DNA of 64,000 bases from Rutidosis leptorrhynchoides. Lineage: Eukaryota > Streptophyta > Magnoliopsida > Asterales > Asteraceae. Numbering within the stretch: position 1 is the stretch's first letter; the number at the start of each line of letters is the position of its first letter. The DNA is taken from positions 187,060,501-187,124,500 of the forward strand of contig NC_092337.1 of assembly GCF_046630445.1 (NCBI RefSeq), given 5' to 3'. The position numbers were made by a program, and so were the translations under genes. The notes under the pieces were generated by a model. The model saw only the letters and a list, made by a program, of their open reading frames with translations. It had not been told where the DNA came from and made no database searches. Shown here in pieces: positions 20,871 through 32,320 of this stretch.

Positions 20871-23800
20871 ACATGACACATCCGGTCTAGTGCATATCAT
20901 TGCATACATGATTGACCCAATGGCAGACGCATATGGGACCTTCTTCATTTTATCTTGTTCATCTTTCGTGGTGGGGCACTGAGATGAACTAAGGAGTGTT
21001 CCTCTTTGAATAGGTACCAAACCTTTCTTAGAGTTCTCCATCTTGAACCTTTTTAAGATTTTTTCAATGTATGCACTTTGATTCAAACCTATCAGTTTCT
21101 TGGATCTATCCCTGTAGATCCCAATCCCCAAAACGTATTGTGCTTCTCCAAGATCCTTAATGGAGAAGCATTTGCTTAACCAAGTTTTAACACCTTGCAT
21201 TGCCGGAATATCATTTCCAAATAACAATATATCATCCACATATAGTACAAGGAACATGATAGTGCTCCCACTAGCTTTCTTGTATACACAAGCTTCATCA
21301 CCATTTTTAATGAAGCCAAATTTCTTGGCCTCCTCATTAAAACGATGATTCCACATTCTAGATGCTTGTTTCAATCCGTAGATTGACTTCTTTAACTTGC
21401 ATACCTTTTTAGGATATTTCGGATCAACAAAACCCTCAGGCTGAACCATATAGACATCTTCCTCAAGATGTCCATTTAGAAAAGCGGTCTTGACATCCAT
21501 TTGCCATATTTCATAATCATAATGGGCAGCAATGGCAAGTAATATCCTAATAGACTTTAGCATTGCCACAGGCGAAAAAGTTTCATCATAGTCAACCCCT
21601 TGAGTTTGAGTGAAACCTTTTGCTACAAGTCTAGCTTTATATGTATCCAAGTTTCCATGTATGTCGGTTTTCATTTTGAAAAGCCATTTACAATCAACTA
21701 GCCTTGAGCCAGCAGGTTGTGTAACAAGTTCCCAAACTTGGTTGTCATACATGGATTGCATCTCAGCGTTCATGGCTTCCTGCCATTTATCTTTATCAAT
21801 CCTTGATAAAGCATCTTGGTAGTTTATTGGTTCATCCAAATCAACCACATAGCAACCATCCATGAGAAACCCATATCTCTCAGGAGGATTACTAATCCTA
21901 CCAGATCTGCGAACGTCTTGTGTATTTTGATCATCCATTTGATCATTCTCAACATTTTCATGTTGAGTGCTAGTGTCAACCAATTGTGTATCATCTACTT
22001 GATCTTGAACCTCCTCAAGATCTATCTTCCTTTCACTATTTCCTTCCATTAGGAACTTAGTTTCAAGGAATTCCGCCTTCCGAGCAACAAATACATTCTG
22101 CTCGGATGGATCATAGAAATAATATCCCATATCATTCTTGGGATATCCTATGAAGATACACTTCAAGGATCGAGCATTCAACTTATTAGGGACGTAACGC
22201 TTAGGGTAAGCTTCACATCCCCATACCTTTAAGTATGATAGAGATGGAGGTTTTCCAAACCACATCTCATGAGGTGTTCGTTCCACTTTCTTGGTTGGGG
22301 CCATGTTTAAAATACGAGCTGCTGAGCATAGACAATAACCCCAGAACGATAGAGGTAACGAGCTTCTAGCCATCATAGATCGAACCATATCCATTAGGGT
22401 TCGGTTCCTCCTTTCGGACACACCATTAAGCTGTGGTGTCCCGGGTGGAGTAAGTTGCGAGATAATCCCACAACTTCTAAGATGATCTTGGAAGGCATCG
22501 CTTAGGTATTCACCTCCTCTATCGGTTCAAAGTACCTTAATTGTCTTATTGAGTTGATTTTGTACTTCGTTTTGATACTCTTTGAATGCTTCAAAAGTTT
22601 CGTCCTTATGTCTTAACAAGTAGACATATCCGAAACGACTGAAGTCATCAATGAAAGTAACGAAGTATCTTTCACCATTCCTAGCTATGGGCTTAAAGGG
22701 TCCACATACATCCGAATGTATTAATCCCAATAAGTCCTTAGCCCTTTCGTAGGTCCCTTTGAAAGGTGCTTTAGTCATTTTGCCTTGTAAACAAGATTCA
22801 CATACATCAAACGAGTCTAGTTCATTTGATTTCAAAAGGCCATTCTTTTGGAGTGTATGCATTCGATTCTTGTTTATGTGACCAAGGCGACAATGCCATA
22901 AGTATGAATCACTCAAATCCCTTTTGAGTTTCTTGGTGCTTGTATGGTACATTGAGCTACTAGATGATGTGTCATCATGAACCAATTCATAAATTCCATT
23001 TGAAGGCGAAGCCTTGAAATAGAATACATTATCTAAACAAACATGGATATCATCATTAATAAAATTAACATTAAAATCATATTGTTTCAAACGGGAAACA
23101 GAAATAATGTTTCGACACAAGTCGGGTGCATACAAAACATCATTCAAAATAAGTTCTATGCTACTTGGAAGTTTTAACACAAAGTCTCCTTGAGCTTTCA
23201 CTTGCACTTTAGCTCCATTCCCCATGAAGAGACTTGATGTTCCCGCTTGCTTGTTACTTCTTTTGAACCCCTGCAAAGAATTGCAAATGTGAGTTCCACA
23301 TCCAGTGTCTAATACCCATGTATTAGAAGAAGTAATACTAAGCTCTATATATACCATATATATATTACCTGAGGATTGCCCCGCATCCCTCTTTTCCTTC
23401 AACTCCTTAAGGTAGACCAGACAGTTTCGTTTCCAATGACCCATCTCACCGCAACCGAAACATGGGTCTTCCTTGGGGTTTGCCTTTTCCGCAACCTTTT
23501 GCCTTTTGTTCTTGTTCTTGGTTGGGGTAACCATCTTCACCTTTCCCTTGCCTTGATAGGCGGGTCCTTTCCTCTTAGCCGCCTTTGGCTTAGAGGTGTT
23601 GTTACCTTTGGACCCACTATCATTGATCATTAGCACGGGTGAAGCCCTCTTACCCATGCTAGTTTCGGCCGTCCTTAACATGCCATGAAGTTCACCAATG
23701 GTCTTATCCATCCCATTCATATTGTAATTAATTACAAATTGGTCAAACCTCTTTGATAAGGAGTTTAGGATAAGATCGGTGGCTAGCTCATTGGAAATGT

Positions 23801-24284
23801 TGAGGTTAAGACGGTTTGCGCGATCAATGAGGCTTTTCATTTTGAGAACATAGGAGGAGACGGATTGGGTGTCATCCATACGACATGCATGTAGCGCTCG
23901 AACCGTTTCGAAGCGCTCGACACGTGCTTGTTGAAGGAACATCTCCTTCAATTGCGTTATCATGTCATATGCACTATGATGTTCGAAATCCTTTTGGAGT
24001 TCGGGTATCATAGTCCCAAGCATTAGGCAACCAACTTGCACTGAATCGGCACAATATTTGTCATAGTAAGCCATGCCCTCCGTATCATCCATGTCGGGTT
24101 GATCGGGAATGGGGTCCTCCAACACATACGCTTTATCCTAGAGTTTGAGGACAATCCTAAGATTACGGAACCAATCCATAAAGTTCGTATGGTTGAGTTT
24201 GTCTTTCTCGAGGAGAGACCTCAACGATAGGTTGTTTAGGTTAAGTGGTGCGTTTTGCATGTTGTTGTTGTTATTAGCGGCCAT
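20871..24284 (-). pseudogene. Copia gag-pol polyprotein, two premature stops, 3' truncated
   Basis: One frame runs from ATG at 24284 (MAANNNNN) to the B junction, broken by TAG at 24140-24138 and TGA at 22529-22527. Domains in order: gag; CCHC knuckle CFGCGEMGHWKRNC; protease DTGCGTH; GAG-pre-integrase with HCRLGH and CESCLQGK; integrase core (HSDVCGPF, FIDDFSRFGY, TDRGGEY); RT with YVDD. The TGA replaces the Arg expected before TDRGGEY, consistent with CGA to TGA decay at a methylated CpG. The TAG follows LRIVLKL. Everything else is open, so the copy died recently by point mutation and was then split by B. Confidence 0.93.
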
Positions 24285-25692
24285 CTACAAAATTTAACAA
24301 AGTTCATTTAAGTATCGATTTTAAATTTAATAAACAATACCCTTTTAAATTTTAATTGACTTATTAAATATTAGAATCCAACGGTAAATCAAATTTCGGT
24401 TAGGTGACCTTTATCCCGTTATTTGATTTAGCTAGGTAGTCATTTATATGACAATTGCAATCCTTTTGCAACTTCTAAATTATGGGATCATACAATCCTT
24501 TTGCATGGCATATTTATCCCATCAACGCCTATTTGTTTCTCATGCTTCGGTGACCCTAAGTTCACGATTCTAAAATCAAGTCGTCCTACTTGTGTAAACA
24601 TGTAAAATTAACATACAAGTGGTTAGGTGACCTTTATCCCACAAGCATGCGAATTTTACCTTAACCATATTAGTTAGCTCATAACGGTTAGGTGACCTTT
24701 ATCCCATTATGAGTTCCCTACTATGTTTAAGTGTCCCACAAAAGGATGGCGTTGAACTTGTTTACCTTGTCGATTAAGGGATTTTAAGTTTTCGTTAATT
24801 CTAGTTTAAGAAAACATTTATGCCATACACCAACATGCATTTAGTGTATGGTTCATTTGAAATCCATTTTCAAGTCTTGTAATTTGCCAATTACTTGATA
24901 TAAACCATTTTATATATATGTGATCCTTTTCTTGTTCTTAATAACCATTTATTAAGGTCTTTTTGTTATTTCAATTTAACCATTTAAATTGCCGTTTTGC
25001 ATGTTGTTAATAACGTCTAATTTAACCAATTAAATTTTAGTTTTGTTTGTTGTTAACTTGTGTGATTAATTTGTAGCAACCAAATATACAATCTATAATC
25101 AAACAAACAACCATGCATGCAAAACAATATGTTCACAATCAAGCCATTTTGGTAGACATTTGTTTAGCCGAAAACAAATGCCACCGATAAAGGGTTATAA
25201 CACAAAGTAGGAGATTTTAAATCTCCCACTTAATCTTGCATCCAAATGCTTCTTCTTGTGTTCTTCATCTTGCATCTTCATCTTTTACAAAAAATATATC
25301 CTAATACATTTTTCTCTAAAAAATGAAAATACAACCTAATCTATTTTACATGCCAAATATAAAATAAATTATATAACCAAAATAATAATATTACAAACCA
25401 AATGAATGAATTAATATTACATACCAAATGAATGAATTAAATTAATCAAACATGCAACCATTCAAACACAAGGTCAAGGCTTGATTGTGAATTTTAACAT
25501 ACAACAAAATTGACCAAATGGCAAGTTCCAAAACCCATTTGGAACCTCCTAAAATTCGGCCAACCAACAAACCCACCCAAACACTTTAATTTTTGCATTT
25601 TACAATCATGCATGTACATAAAATGCAAAATATATAGTGAGTTTAATAATCATCTCGAAGCATATTTCAACAACTTCGGCTCTAGATACCAT
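24285..25692 (-). other. Copia C leader with primer-binding site and triple repeat
   Basis: Untranslated leader of about 1.4 kb. The primer site TGGTATCTAGAGCC (minus strand, 25691-25678) is one base from the LTR and matches initiator tRNA-Met with one extra base. Three exact copies of GGTTAGGTGACCTTTATCCC (plus-strand reading) lie at 24398-24417, 24621-24640 and 24686-24705. No ORF of note. Confidence 0.75.
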
Positions 25693-26439
25693 TGTTGGGA
25701 TTTAACAAGTTTGAAACTCTTAAAACCATTTAAGATTATAATCAAAACGGAAGCGTGTAATTACAAATTAAACTTGTTAATCTTTAACCAATTAAAGTTA
25801 AAGCCCAAGTAGGATCAAGTTGTGATATATACTTACAAACTACAAGCAAGAAAGGAGGTTATACCTATTCCAAGCTAGGTAATGAATGATGAAGATGATG
25901 ATGTTGAATGGAGCTCCAAAAGAATGAAACCTCAAGTAGATATACCCCAAACTTGTGCACCAACACCTTGCTTTTGGTTAGGATTTGTTTGGCACTTGAA
26001 ATAGCTTGCAAAAAAAATGAAATGAACTCTCCTTGGTACCAAAAACCCCACGGCAGAATACAGCAAAATGGAGAGAGTTTTTGCAGTTTTTTTGCTTATG
26101 CTTTGATGTGTAAATGCATGCCTTGGTGGTCTCCAACAATGCATTGGTTAATATGCATCTTGAATTGAAGTAACCAAGTAAAAGACTTGTCAAAATGGCA
26201 TGCTTACTCCACAACCAATGCCACTTGCAAGTATTAAATAAAATGGTCTTCTTTTATAAAATTTGATTTTATTAAATACATTTTATAAAACCTCCATTTT
26301 ATTTATTATGTGTACATCATTTATAAAACCTATTTTATAAAAAAATGTAACATAATTTATTAATTATTTAACCTATAAATAATTAAATCCATATTATATA
26401 AATTATTCCATAATTTATATATATATATATATGTACACA
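25693..26439 (-). repeat. Copia C 5' LTR (about 747 bp)
   Basis: Plus-strand edge TGTTGGGATT at 25693, i.e. the minus-strand end AATCCCAACA next to the primer site, a very common Copia LTR end. The outer edge is placed at 26439 because the minus strand there begins TGTGTACATATA. The second LTR is not in the window, so the outer edge is tentative. Small ORFs inside (25908-26168 and antisense) are not conserved genes that I recognise. Confidence 0.6.
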
Positions 26440-26811
26440 TCAAGTAATATTTCAGAAAACCATTTTTCTTAAGGTTCAAGTGTCGCGTATTCAATTAACG
26501 ATCCAATCGCTAAGATCAAATACGAATAAGGTGTCGGTAAGTTTGTTATTGGGTATGACCCGACTTGGATCATAACATGTTAACCACATTAAAATTTAAT
26601 ATGTCTCTCGGGCATACGAAAAACCTTCACCTATGAACTCACCAACCTTTTGGTTGACACTTGAAAGCATGTTTATTCTCAGGTATTAAAGAAATATTTC
26701 GCTGTGCATTTGCTCATATTACATGGAGTCGTTCATGGCATATAGAGGTCCGTTCATCGCAATGGTACCAGATGTTATTGTATTCATTCAAAAGAATTTA
26801 GACGGGGTATG
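26440..26811 (+). repeat. LTR 3'-region remnant, Ty3/gypsy type
   Basis: Contains the block ACTCACCAAC...GTTGAC...AGCATGTTTATTCTCAGGT near 26638-26695 and CATATAGAGGTC near 26740. This block also occurs in the 3' halves of LTRs E1, E2 and D. Orientation is plus. It is truncated on the left by Copia C and abuts an opposite-strand LTR start on the right. Confidence 0.55.
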
Positions 26812-27177
26812 ACACATATGTATTAGTAAGACGTTATTATAACGATAATCGTTATGTATATCATTTCGAGCTTCATAATTCAATATTCTCATTTTTATGT
26901 ATATCACACATTGTTAATATACTTAGTGAGATTCTTACATATCATAATCTTATGTTAACCATATACATGTCCATATATATATATCATCATGTCATTTTAC
27001 AAGTTTTAACGTTCGTGAATCGCCGGTCAACTTGGGTGGTCAATTGTCTACATGAAACTCATAACAAATAATCAAGTCTTAACAACTTTGATTGCTTAAC
27101 ATGTTGGAAACATTTAATCATGTTAATATTAGATATCATTTAATATATATAATTATGGAAAAGTTCGGGTCACTACA
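26812..27177 (-). repeat. E-type LTR, first 365 bp, reverse orientation
   Basis: The minus strand from 27177 reads TGTAGTGACCCGAACTTTTCC and follows the first about 370 bp of solo LTR E1 (30190-30560). It includes the AAGTTGACCGGCGATTCACGAACG and AACGATTATCGTTAT blocks. It ends near 26812, where a plus-oriented LTR tail begins. Confidence 0.75.
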
Positions 27178-28177
27178 TTAAAGGGGAAGTTTCTCAAGTT
27201 ATCCAAGCTTACTAATCAAGGCAAGTGTATTAGATCCTATCAGTACCTTTTAGTTTAACATTGATTAAAGGTGTACTACTAATATAACTTGGATGAAGAT
27301 AGAGAGGATCTCAAAAATTCAGTTTGCTTATCTGAGTAGAACTACTACCAGAATCATCATCATCTTTAGCCATGATGCTAAAGATTAATGAACAGAATTA
27401 ACAAAACAACAATAAAATAGATAGAAAAACCTAAAAGGAAAACTAAGCAGTGATCCAGATAATGGAATTCTCAAAAGAATTCACTCCAGGTATTTCTTAT
27501 TTCATTCTCTTCTATACAAAAGATTAGTACAACTTAGATAATAAAATTAGAAGAGAGAAGAAGAAATGAAAGATCTCAAAAATCACTCCCTATTTATGAG
27601 GAATGATGTTGATTGCAGTGGAAGATAAATTGTTTGCTCTGGAACAGCCAAGAATAACCGGAAGAACATGTTTTAACTGAAAACCCTAATTTCTTCAAAA
27701 ACATGATCGAAATCCTAGATCTGTTCAACCAATCTTTTGAAAAACAAGATTGAATCAATCGCCTAGAGCCATCAGTCTGATACCATGTAAAATTGTACAG
27801 ATCAATCAAGAATAACAGATATACATGATTGTATACCTTCAGTTTGATCAACAAAATCAACCAGAATAACACAAACCACAACACTTGTATTATATAAACG
27901 ATTACAACCTTTGTTCATCAACTAGATGAACATCAAAAACAAACCCTAACTAAGGATTCAGAATGATACAGTTTTCTTAAGAGGGAGTAAAAGATTCAGA
28001 AGATGATAATTAACAATCAAACAATGAAACCCTAAATCAGGAGATATAACCCGATTACTCTACAAACTAGGAACAATAGACAAAATACTAACAACCCCTA
28101 TATTTTAAACTCTCATTTTCTACACATAACTTAAATGGTAACCATGTCTAACTGTGTCCTGTCTTTGTGTAATTACA
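27178..28177 (-). mobile_element. Copia element H, 5' fragment (LTR, primer site, start of gag)
   Basis: The minus-strand primer site TGGTATCAGACTG (27785-27773) directly follows TTTTACA, a typical Copia LTR end. Downstream, an ATG at 27373-27371 begins MAKDDDDSGSSST, typical of the N terminus of plant Copia gag proteins, with DPLYLHPS further on. An in-frame TGA follows after about 21 codons. The LTR is tentatively 27786-28177 (minus strand starting TGTAATTACA). The E-type LTR cuts the element at 27177. ORFs such as 27594-27884 are chance. Confidence 0.65.
27190..27373 (-). pseudogene. Copia gag N-terminal remnant
   Basis: ATG at 27373, acidic/serine-rich start MAKDDDDSGSSST then QISKLNF, and a TGA stop before DPLYLHPS. 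Further stops appear after LKGTDRI. A decayed start of a Copia gag, cut off at 27177. Confidence 0.6.
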
Positions 28178-29268
28178 ATTAGCCCCCATACTACGTATGT
28201 TGACTACTAGAGAATTAGATTCGATTCACGAAAGACATGGACCTCCACTACGAACGAACTACACCAGCATGGTTCAGGACCGACAATGTACTCCTAATCT
28301 AATAAGAGATTCCACTAAGAAATGGACCTCTGCCAGAATCCATAGCACATGTTGACTTACTACCACCAGTGTGCCTCTGTCAAACTTACTTTGTATCCGA
28401 CAGAGTTCTCTTACCAAGAGGTGACACATATAATGTACTCCGAATCAGGGTTCATGAATTCCCAATAACATAGTCAATAACTACATTCTATTAGTTGGAA
28501 AAGCGATTGATTTCAAAACATAATCAGAAAGCATCTCAACAACATACACAGTTCACAATATTCTTTCAGCAGCGTAACTGACTATGTCATAACATACACT
28601 AATGATAACTACTCGCTAATCATGGTAATAATATCATAAAAAATAATAATGAAAGACATTATATAAAAATAAAGGATAGAAGTACCAGTAGATTAATCGA
28701 GTTCCGAAATTCCAAAAGTGACAATTTCATATTCGAGACCGCTCCTAATATAATCTTTGGTGTCCGCCTCCAGGTACAAAATTTCGCAATCGGAAGAGAG
28801 AGACCTTGAAAATAAACCTTCTAAATTTGTAGTAAGAGAGAGAAGTATAGCGTGAAGTGTGTGTAGGAAGGAAACTTTTGACCCTGGCAGGCCATGCGCC
28901 AAGGGCGTGTGCCCAGCTCGTATACACTGGAAGCTGGCTGGACAGGCCGTATGGTCTTGATTGTGGCATGTCGTATGACCCATGGCAGGCCGTGTGCCTA
29001 GGCGGTGTGCCATGGTCATATGACTTGGGCCATTTTGCTTATTTCTGGGATCGTAACTTGGTTTTTTAGGTCGTAACTTGATTTTCACCATTTTCGCTCT
29101 AGATTCTTCTTTTTATGTCCATTTTCTTCGATTATTATTGCACTGTCTTCATAATCACTTGATATACCAAATAAAGCGAAAAACGCGTATTTCTTCGATA
29201 AAGTTAATTATAGTATTGATTTTTAGGCATAATATCGGGGTAAAAACGTGACTTTTTAGCCGATATCA
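28178..29268. other. Unassigned region, possible LTR ending at 29268
   Basis: No convincing coding frame. A GC-richer patch at 28880-29030 has imperfect repeats around GCAGGCCGTGTGCC. The minus strand from 29268 reads TGATATCGGCTAAAAAGTCACG, which looks like the start of a Tat/Athila-like LTR, with ATATCGG repeated in inverted form about 20 bp on. I could not find the other edge or a target duplication. ORFs 28693-29091 and 28857-29069 overlap on opposite strands and match nothing I know. Confidence 0.3.
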
Positions 29269-29578
29269 TTCCTTCTTTCCTCTTTATCAACACATTGTTT
29301 GCATTCCAAACTTCAATCAAAAACCCCTAATCTAATAAAATTCCACCGCTTCAAAAAACCCCATCGCTGGATCAACATCAGTTGCGCATTTTCAAAACTA
29401 TTTCAATTTAGATTATTCTATAAAAATTTTTGCAGGTATGATTGTCTACATTTCAGTATCTGCTAAATTCTTTCAATTCTGACCGGTTCAAATTTTTTGT
29501 TGATTCATACTCCGGTTTTATTAGGTACTGGAATTATGATCGATATTGTTTAAGGTTTAGTAGGCCAACTACATCTGC
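29269..29578 (+). other. Possible host leader/intron remnant next to element F
   Basis: CT-rich then A-rich sequence, containing TTTTTGCAGGTATG near 29430, which looks like adjoining splice sites. No ORF beyond a 63-codon frame (29442-29633) that runs into the F LTR. It could be old gene 5' sequence or simply older repeat. Confidence 0.2.
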
Positions 29579-29921
29579 TGTAAGTTTGGTGTTACTCTTA
29601 ACCAGAGCTAGTCAGCTGGAGTTAAGTTTCTGATTAACCAGAGCACACAATTGAAAGAAATGTGCTGGAGTTAAACGTGAATTTTATTACAATTGGAATG
29701 AATTACAGAGAACAGAGAAAATTAGTTACAACATAATGAATACAATGAGATGATTACAACTGCTTATATCTACAATTCAGCTATCATCTTACAACTTGAC
29801 TGCAATTGGTTAATTGGGGAAGAAGAGTGTCACGTGTGTGGCACAAGCTTGGCCTGATTAATAAAAGTCACGTGAGTTGCATATACTCAAGTCACGTGTA
29901 CAATACATGCCAATAATATCA
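29579..29921 (-). repeat. Element F 3' LTR (about 343 bp)
   Basis: Minus strand: purine-rich AAAGAAGGGGGTAT just after the pol stop, then TGATATTATTGG at 29921 as LTR start. The end is placed at TTACA on 29579 (plus TGTAAGTTTGG). Three CACGTG cores lie within. The left edge lacks an independent check because the 5' LTR is outside the window. Confidence 0.6.
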
Positions 29922-29951
29922 ATACCCCCTTCTTTCAAAATGAACGTGTCC

Positions 29952-30189
29952 TCACGTTTGGCTAGGGTAAACATCGAATTGAGGAAATTGAACCATCAAA
30001 TCATCAGCCGATTCCCAAGTAGCATCATCAACCGTACCTTGAGCCCATTGAATTAACAAGAACACCGCCATTCTGTTGTGCCGTTTCATGAGTTTTTGAT
30101 CCAACACCTTAACAAGAAAATTTACAATTAACCCTCGTTCATCAACAATTGGTAAGGCAGCCATGGCAAGTAGAGCAGTACCTCGGTGT
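29952..30189 (-). pseudogene. Element F pol C terminus with chromodomain
   Basis: About 79 residues ending at TGA 29954-29952. They contain KRHNRMAVFLLIQWAQG and DDATWE, the typical chromodomain signature of plant chromoviruses (domains thought to steer integration into heterochromatin). The upstream part of the protein is on the other side of solo LTR E1. The frame matches across the junction. The ATG nominally opening this frame lies inside the LTR and is meaningless. Confidence 0.85.
30185..30189. repeat. Target-site duplication of E1 (left copy; right copy 32321-32325)
   Basis: GGTGT on both sides of the solo LTR, the 5-bp duplication expected for Ty3/gypsy integration. Confidence 0.95.
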
Positions 30190-32320
30190 TGTAGTGACCC
30201 GAACTTTTCCATGTTTATATATATTAAATGAAATTGTTACCTACATGATTAAATGTTTCCAACATGTTAAGCAATCAAACTTGTTAAGACTTGATTAAAT
30301 GAAATAAGTTTCATATAGACAATTGATTACCCAAGTTGACCGGCGATTCACGAACGTTGCAAAATTATAAAAACTACATGTTGTGGTATATATATAGACA
30401 TATATATATGGTTGACATAAGATTATGATGAGTAAGTATCTCACTAAGTATATTAACAATGTGTGATATACATAAGAAATGAGATTACTAAGTTAAGAAA
30501 CTCGAAATGATATATATAACGATTATCGTTATGATAACGTCTACTAAATACATATGTATCATATTAAGATATTGATACACTATATTTAACATGATAAAAT
30601 GATATTTAAATATATCATTAAGTGTGTTAACAATGAACTACATATGTAAAAACAAGACTACTAACTCAAGAATTACGAAACGAGACTTATATGTAACGAT
30701 TATCGTTGTAACGACAATTAAATGTATATATATCATATTAAGATATATTAATATATCATAATATCATGATCATATAATAATATAACATCTCATTAGATAT
30801 AATAAACATTGGGTTAACAACATTTAACAAGATCGTTAACTTAAAGGTTTCAAATCAACATTTACATGTAACGACTAACGATGACTTAACGACTCAATTA
30901 AAATGTATATACATGTAGTGTTTTAATATGTATTCATACACTTTTGAAAGACTTCAAGACACATATCAAAGTACTTCTACTTAACAAAAATGCTTACAAT
31001 TACATCCTCGTTCAGTTTCATCAACAATTCTACTCGTATGCACCCGTATTCGTACTCGTACAATACACAGCTTTTAGATGTATGTACTATTGGTATATAC
31101 ACTCCAATGATCAGCTCTTAGCAGCCTATGTGAGTCACCTAACACATGTGGGAACCATCATTTGGTAACTAGCATGAAATATCTCATAAAATTGCAAAAA
31201 TATATTTACTTTGAGTTGTGTACTAGCTTGAGACGTGTATACACTGGGTCATGGATTGATTCAAGATAATATATATCGATTTATTTCTGTACATCTAACT
31301 GTGGACAACTAGTTGTAGGTTACTAATGAGTACAGCTGACTTAATACACTCAAATCTTTAAAACATAATAAAAATGGTTGTAATTATATTTTGATCATAC
31401 TTTGATATATATGCACATATTTGTATAGGTTCGTGAATGGATCCGTGGCCAAGTCTTATTTTCGAGGAAGGAAATATCTGTGAAAGTGAGTTATAGTCCC
31501 ACTTTTAAAATCTAATATTTTTGGGATGAGAATACATGCAGGTTTTATAAATGATTTACAAAATAGACACAAGTACGTGAAACTATATTCTATGGTTGAA
31601 TTATCGAAATCGAATATGCCCCTTTTTATTAAGTCTGGTAATCTAAGAATTAGGGAACAGACACCCTAATTGATGCGAATCCTAAAGATAGATCTATTGG
31701 GCCTAACAAACCCCATCCAAAGTACCGGATGCTTTAGTACTTCGAAATTTATATCATATTCGAAAGGTGTCCCGGAATGATGGGGATATTCTTATATATG
31801 CATCTTGTTAATGTCGGTTACCAGGTGTTCACCATATGAATGATTTTTATCTCTATGTATGGGATGTGTATTGAAATATGAAATCTTGTGGTCTATTGTT
31901 ACAATTTGATATATATAGGTTAAACCTATAACTCACCAACATTTTTGTTGACGTATAAAGCATGTTTATTCTCATGTGAATACTAAGAGCTTCCGATGTT
32001 GCATACTAAAATAAGGACAAGAATTGGAGTCCATGTTTGTATGATATTGTTTAAAAACTGCATTCAAGAAATATATGTCGATGTAATATATTTCTATTGT
32101 AAACCATTATGTAATGGTCGTGTGTAAACAGTATATTTTAGATTATCATTATTTGATAATCTACGTAATGTTTTTTTAAAACCTTTATTGATAAAATAAA
32201 GGTTATGGTTGTTTTAAAAATGAATGCAGTCTTTGAAAAACGTCTCATATAGAGGTCAAAACCTCGCAACAAAATCAATTAATATGGAACGTTTATAATC
32301 AATATGAACGGGACATTTCA
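30190..32320 (+). repeat. Solo LTR E1 (2131 bp)
   Basis: Starts TGTAGTGACCCG, ends GGGACATTTCA, and is flanked by perfect 5-bp duplications GGTGT (30185-30189 and 32321-32325). No internal region is present, so this is a solo LTR left by LTR-LTR recombination. It is related to E2 (52620-56194) but lacks about 1.4 kb that E2 has. It splits element F just before the chromodomain. ORFs inside (30944-31168) are not genes. Confidence 0.93.

Larger units (their letters stand above)
20871..26439 (-). mobile_element. Ty1/copia retrotransposon C, 3' part displaced by copy B
   Basis: Minus-strand element with a 5' LTR (25693-26439), Met-type primer site, a 1.4-kb leader and gag-protease-integrase-RT. 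The coding frame stops inside the late RT region (TRPDV) exactly where B's LTR begins. RNase H and the 3' LTR should lie left of the window beyond B and A. The domain order with integrase before RT defines it as Copia. I do not assign a lineage. Confidence 0.92.

Noticed and set aside
25908..26214. Overlapping ORFs on both strands in the Copia LTR
   Set aside because: Short, overlapping, inside an LTR, no recognisable domain.
28693..29091. 132-codon minus-strand ORF and 70-codon plus-strand ORF at 28857-29069
   Set aside because: Overlap each other in a GC-rich repeat patch; compositions look like translated repeats.
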